Below are positions 5,388-12,012 of a stretch of DNA of 12,012 nt, one piece after another. The stretch comes from Candidatus Bathyarchaeota archaeon (GTDB lineage: Archaea; Thermoproteota; Bathyarchaeia; Bathyarchaeales; SOJC01). The first letter of the stretch is position 1, and each line of letters begins with the position of its first letter. A program made the translations under genes and the position numbers. The DNA lies in the NCBI GenBank assembly GCA_023131555.1, contig JAGLZJ010000014.1:1-12012 (forward strand), read 5' to 3'. The notes beneath the pieces were generated by a model. That model searched no databases and was not told the origin of the DNA. It worked only from the letters and a program-made list of their open reading frames with translations.

Positions 5388-6416
5388 GTGATGTTGCTGA
5401 CTGAAGAAGACCTATCGAAATATCCATTTCTTCCTCAAGCAACCGACTATGTGAAGCAACTTGACCTTGATATAAATGAGTTGACGGAAACACTAAATGA
5501 GATACTCAAGCGCGCTGAACAGCGGGTAGAGGTTTGTCTTGATCCAGCTATTGGTCAAGCTATGAGGTTTCAGGCTCTTAGGAATCCAAGCATAGAGATT
5601 CCTTCATTCCCAGTTGCAGTAATCATTGCCAACGCCTTAAAAAACAACTATCTAAAGAAAAGATATGCACTCTGTGAAGCCAAGAAAATCTTTGAGAATC
5701 TTAAGAGAGAGCAAAAGAAAAAAGTCTTCGAGATAGCGAAATTCTTCAAGTGGGATATCCGTCCTGTCACATCTGAAAAAAAGAGCATTCAGCATTTTGC
5801 ACTCGACTTCGTGAACTACATTAGGAACACGACGTCTCTTCGACAGCCCGAATGGAAACTCATCAACAGGAAGCTTATCGATGGAAGGGTCAGCCTGACG
5901 AAATCGGAACTGTGTCGTCTCCTTCAAGAAGAAGTTCAGAGGTACATAGAAGCCAAGCTGAACTCTGAGATTCCTGAATTGCCTCCAGCAGTAACGGTAA
6001 TTATCGAGCAGTTGAAGACCCGATTCTCAAGAAAGACCGGAGACACTCAGATGGTCTACCCTCATGAGATGGAGCCGAACGCCTTTCCGCCCTGTATTAA
6101 ATCGCTCCAAATCTCACTATTAAAGGGGCATCATCTTTCTCACATAGGTCGTTTTACTCTAACAACCTTCTTCGTTAATGTAGGCATGGCGGTTGACGGT
6201 GTTGTCAACCTGTTTCGATCACTATCGGATTTTAATGAACGACTCACCGTGTACCAAGTCGAACACATTGCTGGAGAAAAAGGATCAGGTACAAAATATA
6301 CGCCTCCGACATGCTCAACACTCCAGACACATCGCGTGTGCGTTGACCGAGATGAAGGATGTCGAAGGATTAAACACCCACTAGCCTATTACAGGAAAGC
6401 GCTCTCCAAAGATTGA
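5388..6416 (+). CDS. priL: DNA primase large subunit PriL (Fe-S)
   Basis: This 342-residue protein is the large, regulatory subunit of archaeal/eukaryotic primase, which partners the catalytic PriS to make RNA primers. The C-terminal Fe-S domain has the four expected cysteines: Cys236 in AFPPCI, Cys309 in YTPPTC, Cys318 in THRVC and Cys325 in EGCRRIKHPLAYY. The surrounding family blocks SHIGRFTLTTFF, DFNERLTVYQVEHIAG and IKHPLAYY are intact. The N-terminal part is helical and charged, including the LKNNYLKKRYALCEAKKIFE helix. GTG 5388 follows the pcna stop with no spacer; ATG 5391, one codon on, is equally possible. The tight joining to pcna implies co-transcription and perhaps translational re-initiation. 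priS is not in this window. Confidence 0.92.
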   Translation: MMLLTEEDLSKYPFLPQATDYVKQLDLDINELTETLNEILKRAEQRVEVCLDPAIGQAMRFQALRNPSIEIPSFPVAVIIANALKNNYLKKRYALCEAKKIFENLKREQKKKVFEIAKFFKWDIRPVTSEKKSIQHFALDFVNYIRNTTSLRQPEWKLINRKLIDGRVSLTKSELCRLLQEEVQRYIEAKLNSEIPELPPAVTVIIEQLKTRFSRKTGDTQMVYPHEMEPNAFPPCIKSLQISLLKGHHLSHIGRFTLTTFFVNVGMAVDGVVNLFRSLSDFNERLTVYQVEHIAGEKGSGTKYTPPTCSTLQTHRVCVDRDEGCRRIKHPLAYYRKALSKD

Positions 6417-6605
6417 CTGGTTATAATTCACCATGCAGTCCTTCAGGGCAAGCATTATCGCACGGGAGCGCACACAGATCGACAAGCCCAAGGCACAGAA
6501 TGAGGGGAGATTGGATAGTTAGAATCATTTCAAGCATGAACCAACATAGAAAAAGGTTAAATGGTCATGAAAGTATGTCAATTCAACCCTTGATGAGGCT
6601 AACTA
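6417..6605 (+). promoter_or_regulatory. Spacer between priL and the glycan locus with probable GT2 promoter and ribosome site
   Basis: No convincing gene lies in these 189 nt. A TATA-like GGTTAAATGG at about 6555-6564 would place transcription start near 6587. GATGAGG at 6592-6598 lies 7 nt before the glycosyltransferase ATG. A TTATAA element right after priL (about 6421-6426) precedes a 29-codon open frame (6433-6522) that I could not link to any family. Confidence 0.4.
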
Positions 6606-7292
6606 ATGCATGTCGCGGTAATTCCTGCTTACAACGAGGAAAGAAGCATTTCTGGCATCGTTGAAGAAGCACGGAAACACGTAGACTACGTGGTTGTGGT
6701 GGATGACTCTTCGACAGATGGAACTGGGGATGCAGCACGAAACTCAGGAGCTATTGTGATTGAAAACCAGAAGGACAGAGGTGTAGGCGCTGCCATAATC
6801 ACAGGGATCGACTATGTGAAGAAGTTAAGACCTCGAGTCGTGGTGATTCTAGACGGGGATGGACAGCATTATCCCACGGATATTCCGCGCCTCATCGAGC
6901 CGATCGTCAAAGGAACAGCTGAACTTGTATTGGGATCACGCTTTTTACGATCGACTCCCAGTAGCATGACATCGCTAAAAAGGCTGGGCAACAAGTTCTT
7001 GACTTTCATTGTCAGTCTCTTGGTGGGAAGAAAGTTCACAGACACTCAGACAGGGTTCAGAGCATTCAGTCAAAGGGCACTTCTGGCTCTGAACCTAAGA
7101 TCCAGGTTTACATACACGCAGGAGATGATTCTTGAGCTTTGTCTTAGAGGTTACCGCTGCATTGAGATTCCTGTGAGAGTTCGCTCACGTAAATATGGAA
7201 ATTCCAAAGTAGCTTCAAACATCATTCGGTATGCTATTAAAAGCCTACTGATAATAGTCTCAACATATTTGTTAGTGAAGACTCAGAAGTGA
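6606..7292 (+). CDS. GT2 family glycosyltransferase, dolichol-phosphate-mannose-synthase-like
   Basis: This 228-residue GT-A fold enzyme likely moves a sugar from a nucleotide donor to a polyprenyl phosphate or a growing glycan at the inner membrane face. Motifs seen are VAVIPAYNEERSI at 3-15, the nucleotide-binding VVVDDSSTDGT at 30-40, the metal-binding DGDGQH at 83-88, GSRFL at 110-114 and DTQTGFRAF at 146-154, all typical of DPM1-like GT2 enzymes. The tail KSLLIIVSTYLLV (about 212-224) is hydrophobic and may associate with the membrane, but the multi-helix C-terminal domain of larger homologues is absent. The ATG has GATGAGG 7 nt upstream. The stop overlaps the next gene's GTG by 4 nt. 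Sugar and acceptor cannot be read from the sequence. Confidence 0.88.
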   Translation: MHVAVIPAYNEERSISGIVEEARKHVDYVVVVDDSSTDGTGDAARNSGAIVIENQKDRGVGAAIITGIDYVKKLRPRVVVILDGDGQHYPTDIPRLIEPIVKGTAELVLGSRFLRSTPSSMTSLKRLGNKFLTFIVSLLVGRKFTDTQTGFRAFSQRALLALNLRSRFTYTQEMILELCLRGYRCIEIPVRVRSRKYGNSKVASNIIRYAIKSLLIIVSTYLLVKTQK

Positions 7293-8461
7293 GTTCCCTG
7301 ATGATGCTTGCTGAAGTCGTTCTGAGTGCCTGGCTAATTGTCTTCTTTATGTTTGTGTTTCTGTATTTCGGATATTTTCTGTTGGTTTTTGTTCTCGGCA
7401 AGTGGCGAAGGAAGCAGATAAAGAAATCCGATGAGTTCCTCCCTCATGTTTCCGTTCTGATACCCTGCTACAACGTGGAGACATCGATCGACCAGAAACT
7501 TGAGAACCTGCTGCAATCAAGCTATCCAAAAGAAAAACTGCAAATAATAGCGATAGAATCAGGCTCGGATGACCAAACATATAGAAAGCTTTCCCAACAT
7601 CACAATTCAGGGGAGATTGAACTCATCAGACAGCCTAAGAGATTAGGCAAAGCTTCAGCGATCAATGCAGGGCTTGAAAGATGCGTAAGTGACATTGTAG
7701 TTATAACTGATGCAGAAGCCAAGTTGGACAAAGATGCTATCAAAGAGCTAGTGAAGAATCTGGCCGATCCAGATATTGGAGCCGTAGTGGGATCACTCAT
7801 CATTTCCCCTGGCAAGTCGATTTTCGGGAGGATGAACCATCTCTTTTTCAAGAGTTTCAGGCAGAGAATTAGAATCTGGGAGTCCAATATAGATTCAGTG
7901 TCATTCCTTTCAGGTGAACTTTGTGCATTCCGGAAATCGGTCTTGGGGAGAATCAGCGAGAGAACAATTAATGATGATAGGTATATATTGTTGAAAACGA
8001 GGAGCATGGGTCTGCGTTGTGTATGTGAACCCTTAGCTCATGTTTCCGAATCAACACCGAATAATCTCTCAGGTCACATAGCACAGAAACGAAGAACAAC
8101 GATGGGAGCCATTCAGGGAACGGTAGAGTTCAAACACCTTCTGTTCAATTCAAGATATGGGTTGTTCGGAAAGCTGATACTACCCGCCTATCTCATTAGG
8201 CTGATCCTTTTTCCTTTTCTTCTACTATTACTCGAAACTCTTTCTCCCCTCCTAATATTGCTCCTGTGGTCCACAAATGGTGCAATCTGGGTGATGGCAG
8301 GGCTATTGACCTTGATTCTCTTTTCTTTGTTTGCCGCTGGACGAAGACTGTTGTTGCCACTATTCTATGGAATAATAGTCCAAATTGCGATTCTTATGGG
8401 CATATCCGATTATTTGCTTAGAAGACAGAGCGTGCTTTGGCCAAAGATAAACAAGACCTAA
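7289..8461 (+). CDS. Membrane-anchored GT2 glycosyltransferase (processive type)
   Basis: This 390-residue protein has an N-terminal membrane helix (about 8-37), a cytosolic GT2 domain (about 50-285) and roughly three to four C-terminal helices (about 296-375), the layout of cellulose/hyaluronan-synthase-like and N-acetylglucosaminyltransferase-like GT2 enzymes. Seen in order are VSVLIPCYN at 54-62, IAIESGSDDQT at 87-97, the LGKASAINAGLE loop at 119-130, ITDAEAKLD at 139-147 in the DxD position, SGELCAFR at 208-215, NDD at 228-230 and QKRRT at 266-270 in the place of the QxxRW motif (Trp replaced by Thr). The last change may alter processivity. GTG 7289 overlaps the previous stop, so the two glycosyltransferases are probably translationally coupled; ATG 7301 is an alternative start. 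Confidence 0.85.
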   Translation: MSSLMMLAEVVLSAWLIVFFMFVFLYFGYFLLVFVLGKWRRKQIKKSDEFLPHVSVLIPCYNVETSIDQKLENLLQSSYPKEKLQIIAIESGSDDQTYRKLSQHHNSGEIELIRQPKRLGKASAINAGLERCVSDIVVITDAEAKLDKDAIKELVKNLADPDIGAVVGSLIISPGKSIFGRMNHLFFKSFRQRIRIWESNIDSVSFLSGELCAFRKSVLGRISERTINDDRYILLKTRSMGLRCVCEPLAHVSESTPNNLSGHIAQKRRTTMGAIQGTVEFKHLLFNSRYGLFGKLILPAYLIRLILFPFLLLLLETLSPLLILLLWSTNGAIWVMAGLLTLILFSLFAAGRRLLLPLFYGIIVQIAILMGISDYLLRRQSVLWPKINKT

Positions 8462-8584
8462 TGGATACGCAGATGACCAACTAAAAATTACGTTCACTGC
8501 GAAGAGAGGGAGACGGAAGATACGTCAATCCATAGATTCAAAACGTTCGCGCGCACGCGCGTATCTGCAGTAACCTTTTCGGTT
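8462..8584 (+). promoter_or_regulatory. Leader of the membrane GT-C-like gene, with alternating purine-pyrimidine tract
   Basis: A TATA-like CTAAAAATTA lies at 8481-8490. The frame of the following gene is open back to a TGA at 8474-8476 but has no ATG, GTG or TTG before 8585. A strict pyrimidine-purine alternation, mostly CG, runs for 16 bp at 8548-8563 and could adopt Z-DNA; I see no proven function for it. Confidence 0.35.
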
Positions 8585-10048
8585 GTGGTCTTATTCGTGG
8601 TCTTAGACCTTGTAGTGTTCATCTTTCCCTATTTGATTCATGGATATGTTGTTCCTGTTGGATGGGATAAACCTTGGTACATTCGAAATATGCGTCTTAT
8701 TGAAGAACAGGGTATTCTGTCATTATTCAGAGAAATTGGTCAAGTAAACCTCTTCTCCACGCTTGAATACGCAGTTTCATACGTTTCCGGTGCTTCGTTC
8801 ATGCTCACAGCAGGTGTGGTACCAATCATTTGCGCTATTTCATTTCTTTTTGTTTATTCTAGAATCACACAAAAACTTACCAAATCTCTTCACTTAGGGA
8901 TCTTCTCAATGATTCTGACGATTATCGACTACAACCTCTTGCGGATGGTAGGAACCTCAGTTGATAGAAGCCTATTCACTTTTCTGATGATCGCGATCTC
9001 TCTTTTCATCGTGCTGCCACAATTGCTTGAAAAGTCTTCTAAGATTCATCTTGCCATGTTCTCGATTCTACAAATCCTCGCTGGCTTGTCTCAAATGGAA
9101 ACCTATGGGATCAATCTGTTAGTGCTGGCGATTTTTGTAGCTATCAGCTGGAAGACATATCCTCTCAAAAGGATCCGAATTGTCCTTCTGGGAATCCTTA
9201 TTCCTCTGGTCTTTATCCTCGCGATTCAATTACCCTATCTTCCAGAATTCCTAGAGACGCATATAATAAATCCTTCAAGCTCACCTTGGCGCCCGATTGA
9301 AGGTGAAATAGCACATCCAGTAAGCTATCTATTGTCAATGGGAAGCGGTCTGATTGCCTTCTTTGTGTCAGGTTTGCACAAGACTCTACAAACCGTTAGA
9401 AAGGATAAGGAGCGATCTTTGCTCCTCCTGATCTTTCTATGGAATGTGGTTGTAATTGCTTTTTCCTTTGCACCGATAGTTGGTCTGAGAATTCCAGGCT
9501 GGAGGCTTCTTTTACTAGCAACAGTTCCTCCAATAGCAACAATTGGATTCTCCGAGTTCTTTTTAAAGAAGAGTCTAAGCGTAAAGCGGATGTTAGGGAT
9601 TTTAGGAGTTGCGGCGATCACCTGCACTATTCTCGCAGTTAATCAAAACGTCAACTATAGACCTTGGCTGGCACGTGAAGAGTTAGCGAAACTTGATTGG
9701 ATCGCCAGTAACAAACAAAGCGACTCAGTGATCTTCATCTTATACTATGATTTTGGGGAAGACACAATGTTATGGGCTGAGTTGCACAGAAATTGGATTC
9801 AATCAATCGTTGGTACGGGAACCCGCATTTACTTTGGTGAGGTGGGTTTTCTCATGCACTCCGAACCGACCCCTTCGAGTAATTTTCATGTGAATTATAC
9901 TTCATACGAATTCTGGGGTAAGATGAAGGATGTTTCGCCAGCTTACTCTGAGAATTACTTAATAGTGGAATGGTACGAAGCTTCCATTGATTCTAGATAT
10001 TCGCGAGAAGTCGCACGCGCAGGGGTATATCTTTCTGAAACGAGGTAG
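8585..10048 (+). CDS. Polytopic membrane protein, GT-C-like glycosyltransferase candidate
   Basis: This 487-residue protein has about ten hydrophobic segments in the first 360 residues and a soluble C-terminal part of about 120 residues, beginning near NVNYRPWLAREELAKLDWIA, that lacks membrane helices. The first loop has GWDKPWYIRNMRLIEEQG (about 26-43): an acidic residue (Asp28) followed by aromatic residues just after helix one, as in many GT-C enzymes that use polyprenyl-phosphate sugars outside the membrane. A second loop has QMETYGINLL. The glycan neighbourhood supports this reading; it could also be a non-catalytic membrane protein. The GTG start at 8585 has no ribosome site and cuts into the first helix; the open frame upstream encodes a basic stretch and TVSAVTFSVVV-like hydrophobic residues that look native, so the true start may be earlier at a non-standard codon. 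Confidence 0.6.
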   Translation: MVLFVVLDLVVFIFPYLIHGYVVPVGWDKPWYIRNMRLIEEQGILSLFREIGQVNLFSTLEYAVSYVSGASFMLTAGVVPIICAISFLFVYSRITQKLTKSLHLGIFSMILTIIDYNLLRMVGTSVDRSLFTFLMIAISLFIVLPQLLEKSSKIHLAMFSILQILAGLSQMETYGINLLVLAIFVAISWKTYPLKRIRIVLLGILIPLVFILAIQLPYLPEFLETHIINPSSSPWRPIEGEIAHPVSYLLSMGSGLIAFFVSGLHKTLQTVRKDKERSLLLLIFLWNVVVIAFSFAPIVGLRIPGWRLLLLATVPPIATIGFSEFFLKKSLSVKRMLGILGVAAITCTILAVNQNVNYRPWLAREELAKLDWIASNKQSDSVIFILYYDFGEDTMLWAELHRNWIQSIVGTGTRIYFGEVGFLMHSEPTPSSNFHVNYTSYEFWGKMKDVSPAYSENYLIVEWYEASIDSRYSREVARAGVYLSETR

Positions 10049-10079
10049 AATTGGCGGGTTTGCAGACGTGCACAAGAGA

Positions 10080-10994
10080 CTAAGCTTCTGCAAGGTGCTC
10101 CTGCGGAGGGCTCTCCTTCTGGAGTTCTTGGTCAACGTCATTTGGACTCCACGAGGCTACGTTGCGGGAGCCGGTTTCACGACCTGTGTGCTCAACATAT
10201 AGTCTATCCGTTTCTATAGCGCCTTTCAGAAGCGGGGTTTCCATGAGTGAAGCAAGAAATCTGATATCCTTCGGTAGGCAATCGCCTCCAATACCTTCTC
10301 TTGCTTCCAGAAGCTTAACATTCCACTTAGTATTAGCAGCATCTCGAACCTCGCTGAAGGACAGACCGTGTTCTTCACAGATTAATCGCAGTTGCTCAGA
10401 GAAAGCGATTTGTACAAATCTATACGCATTCTCAGCGATCTTGGTCATTTCGGCTACTTCCAAGCTGGGAACAGGAAAGAGGGGGATATCTAGAGCTCCA
10501 TAGAGTCTCTTTCCAACATCAATGCTTTCTTTATCCAAGCCACCCATTACTCTTAGTTGCCTTACTCCATGCGGTCCAGGGTCTTCGGACCAAAACCGAT
10601 GAGGCACATGAACTAAATGCACCCTATCGAAAAGCGCTGCAACCTTTTGACATGTCCCTAAAGACACTGTGCTTTCAATGCTAACAAGTGGCCTGTTATC
10701 GTGCTGTGACTGAGCAATCTTACGGCATGCGTCAAAGATATTGGACATGTCGGGGCGGTCATTTCGCCAATTTGTGTTTACACATATGAAATATGCATCA
10801 CAATTTGGGACATCAGTCCATTTGCTGTATGCAGGAAAAGGGTTTACAGTCGCTACCTTCACGTCGCTTACATCATAGCCACAGGTTGCGAAGCCTCGCT
10901 TTCGAAGATGGGCGGCTGTTGGGTACCCCACATTACCAAGCCCGATCACACAAGCGCGAATTGATCTCATATCGGGGAACATGGCATGCCTCAT
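10080..10994 (-). CDS. Short nucleotide-sugar (UDP-sugar) dehydrogenase
   Basis: The protein belongs to the UDP-glucose / UDP-N-acetylmannosamine dehydrogenase family, which oxidises C6 of a nucleotide sugar to a uronic acid with NAD. Counting 304 residues from ATG 10994, it has the Rossmann motif VIGLGNVGYP at 16-25, the ESTVSLGT strand at 107-114, the central-domain EMTKIAENAYR with Lys185 and Asn189, and the active-site GIGGDCLPKD with Cys239. It ends soon after LLKGAIETDRLYVEH, so the usual third, UDP-binding domain (about 100 or more residues) is absent, against about 410-440 residues in full-length enzymes. The start is uncertain: ATG codons at 10994, 10982 and 10970 all suit the fold, and a TTG at 11039 is open, about 27 nt from a TATA-like TTTTAAA. 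It converges on the GT-C-like gene across 31 nt. Confidence 0.8.
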   Translation of the reverse strand: MRHAMFPDMRSIRACVIGLGNVGYPTAAHLRKRGFATCGYDVSDVKVATVNPFPAYSKWTDVPNCDAYFICVNTNWRNDRPDMSNIFDACRKIAQSQHDNRPLVSIESTVSLGTCQKVAALFDRVHLVHVPHRFWSEDPGPHGVRQLRVMGGLDKESIDVGKRLYGALDIPLFPVPSLEVAEMTKIAENAYRFVQIAFSEQLRLICEEHGLSFSEVRDAANTKWNVKLLEAREGIGGDCLPKDIRFLASLMETPLLKGAIETDRLYVEHTGRETGSRNVASWSPNDVDQELQKESPPQEHLAEA

Positions 10995-11039
10995 CTTCTT
11001 CTTCGATCTCAGCGTTTCGCGCACAAGTGCATAATCCAA

Positions 11040-11163
11040 CTTGGTCCTTTTAGTATGATGAAGCGTTTAAAAGCGTTGTTATCTTGTTCCTTTGCCATAA
11101 GCTAAAACACGATCCCCGAACTTTCCCACACCGTTCAAGCCACGTACTAATGGATCGACTCAG
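11040..11163 (-). promoter_or_regulatory. Upstream region of the dehydrogenase gene with TATA-like box
   Basis: On the minus strand GCTTTTAAACG at about 11063-11073 resembles a TATA box, predicting transcription start near 11040. GGAACAAGATAA lies at 11079-11090, and the same 12 nt recur upstream of the methyltransferase gene. The remainder shows nothing else I can name. Confidence 0.4.
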
Positions 11164-11838
11164 TTAATCCTCTGATCTTTGATAAATCCCGATGTGGTAA
11201 ATAGGGATGTAGAAGGGGGAATTCCACTGTTCGATTTCTGTGAAATGTCTGCAGAGGCTGACGTGCAGAAGCTCATATTCATAGTTCTCATGGTAGTCTC
11301 CAGAGTAGCCAAGCATCTTTCTTCCTAGTTTGTACAGTCGGTTTTCTGAAGGGAGAACACATGCGAGAAGCCCTCCCGGTCTTAGGCACTTGCTTATCTC
11401 TATCAGTGCTTTGTCTAAATCATCGACGTGTTCCAATACGCTTATAGCTACTATGACATCACACTTCTCGGCAATCCAGTGTGATAAATTCCTTACATCA
11501 GCTTTCCTTAGTTCAAGGTTATTGCAGGTTCTTTGGATGTCTCTGAGAGTGGTTTTTTCAACGAAATCAAACAGCTCTTCGATATCTGAGCCTATGACTT
11601 TGTCTGCAATCTGACAAAGGCTTGGAAGGAAAAAACCATATCCACAGCCAACCTCTAATATGACATCCCATCGTCTGAGCTTAAGGTAGTCAAAAACCTC
11701 TCTCAATCTATTCCAATATAGAGAGCCAACGATTTTACTTGTGTATGGTTTCCAACATCCACATTCAGCTTTGCCTTTGGATTTCCGGATTACAGTGGCA
11801 GGAGGTCTCAAGAAATCTGCTTTGTAGGCCTTAAACAC
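11164..11838 (-). CDS. Class I SAM-dependent methyltransferase
   Basis: This 224-residue protein is a Rossmann-fold methyltransferase of the Methyltransf_11/UbiE-like kind. Visible are motif I VILEVGCGYGFFLPSL at 59-74, the acidic end of strand two GSDIEE at 83-88, KADVRNLS at 112-119 before CDVIVAISVLEHVDDLDKAL at 126-145 (strand four with the usual LEH-x-x-D pattern) and LRPGGLLACVLPS at 152-164. The C-terminal 50 residues are rich in Tyr and His. Such enzymes are common in surface-polysaccharide loci, where they methylate sugars or lipid carriers; that role is inferred from the neighbours only. The start is GTG, and a weak AT-rich GAATAAATGC lies about 20 nt upstream. A Cys pair in AECGCWKP (Cys26, Cys28) near the N-terminus is unexplained. 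Confidence 0.82.
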   Translation of the reverse strand: MFKAYKADFLRPPATVIRKSKGKAECGCWKPYTSKIVGSLYWNRLREVFDYLKLRRWDVILEVGCGYGFFLPSLCQIADKVIGSDIEELFDFVEKTTLRDIQRTCNNLELRKADVRNLSHWIAEKCDVIVAISVLEHVDDLDKALIEISKCLRPGGLLACVLPSENRLYKLGRKMLGYSGDYHENYEYELLHVSLCRHFTEIEQWNSPFYIPIYHIGIYQRSED

Positions 11839-12012
11839 GATACTTACACTCGCATTTATTCATGCACAAGTACAGTGGGCGCGTTCAGCCCTCTTATCTT
11901 GTTCCAAGGCTAATAACACCTACTAAAAGAGCTTGACTATTGCATTGTTCCCCAATAGGCCAGTACATCAGCAGAACCGTCACTTCACGCGTTTTATCCA
12001 GTTCTTACTCGG
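11839..12012 (-). promoter_or_regulatory. Upstream region of the methyltransferase gene
   Basis: No gene longer than about 25 codons is visible on either strand. On the minus strand it holds GGAACAAGATAA at 11894-11905, shared with the dehydrogenase upstream region, and an AT-rich GAATAAATGC at about 11855-11864 as a weak TATA candidate. Confidence 0.3.

Noticed and set aside
6433..6522. 29-codon open frame after priL, preceded by a TTATAA element
   Set aside because: Short, charged, with no recognised family and no clear ribosome site; kept only as a remark on the spacer.
8548..8563. Alternating CG tract as an origin, recombination or dif-like site
   Set aside because: It has no dif-type arms, no flanking repeats and no integrase gene nearby; it may simply be the N-terminal coding part of the GT-C-like gene.
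11008..11097. 29-codon minus-strand frame beginning MAKEQDNN upstream of the dehydrogenase
   Set aside because: It spans the likely TATA box and promoter of the dehydrogenase and has no recognisable family, so I do not call it a gene.
11847..12012. Short open frames of about 24 codons at the right edge
   Set aside because: Too short, with no family resemblance or ribosome site.

Overview
The window looks like chromosome from an uncultured archaeon of the TACK side, most like Bathyarchaeia. I infer this from the gene content: exosome Csl4, RNA polymerase subunit L, DUF99, transcription factor S, a single PCNA and the Fe-S large primase subunit, together with TATA-like boxes and Shine-Dalgarno motifs. 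Many starts are not ATG: TTG, GTG and probably one CTG. No tRNA, rRNA, CRISPR array, transposase or phage gene is visible.

Bases 1-6416 form an information-processing block. In order it holds the 3' part of a METTL5-type RNA methyltransferase, csl4, rpoL (overlapping csl4 by 47 nt), a convergent single-domain RNase III-like protein, a divergent DUF99 protein, transcription factor S, then PCNA and PriL packed without a gap. The order suggests shared expression of RNA decay, transcription and replication factors.

This block is interrupted at about 3159-4515 by an oppositely oriented archaeosortase with an intact Cys-Arg-His set. Archaeosortases cleave sorting signals of surface proteins. Two features of the locus are unusual. 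Its N-terminal end carries a 42-bp tandem duplication. Directly after its TAG stop, in the same frame, lies a two-helix membrane module that is itself split by a 28-nt out-of-frame palindrome; deleting those 28 nt on paper restores a coherent two-helix sequence.

Bases 6606-12012 look like a cell-surface glycan locus: a dolichol-phosphate-mannose-synthase-like GT2, a membrane-anchored GT2 translationally coupled to it, a GT-C-like polytopic membrane protein, and on the minus strand a short nucleotide-sugar dehydrogenase and a class I SAM methyltransferase. The archaeosortase and these glycan genes would fit assembly of anchored, glycosylated surface proteins, but no sorting substrate is visible here.

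The best candidates for a second look are the split membrane module after the archaeosortase, the apparent CTG start of PCNA, and the archaeosortase placed inside the TFS-PCNA-PriL neighbourhood.
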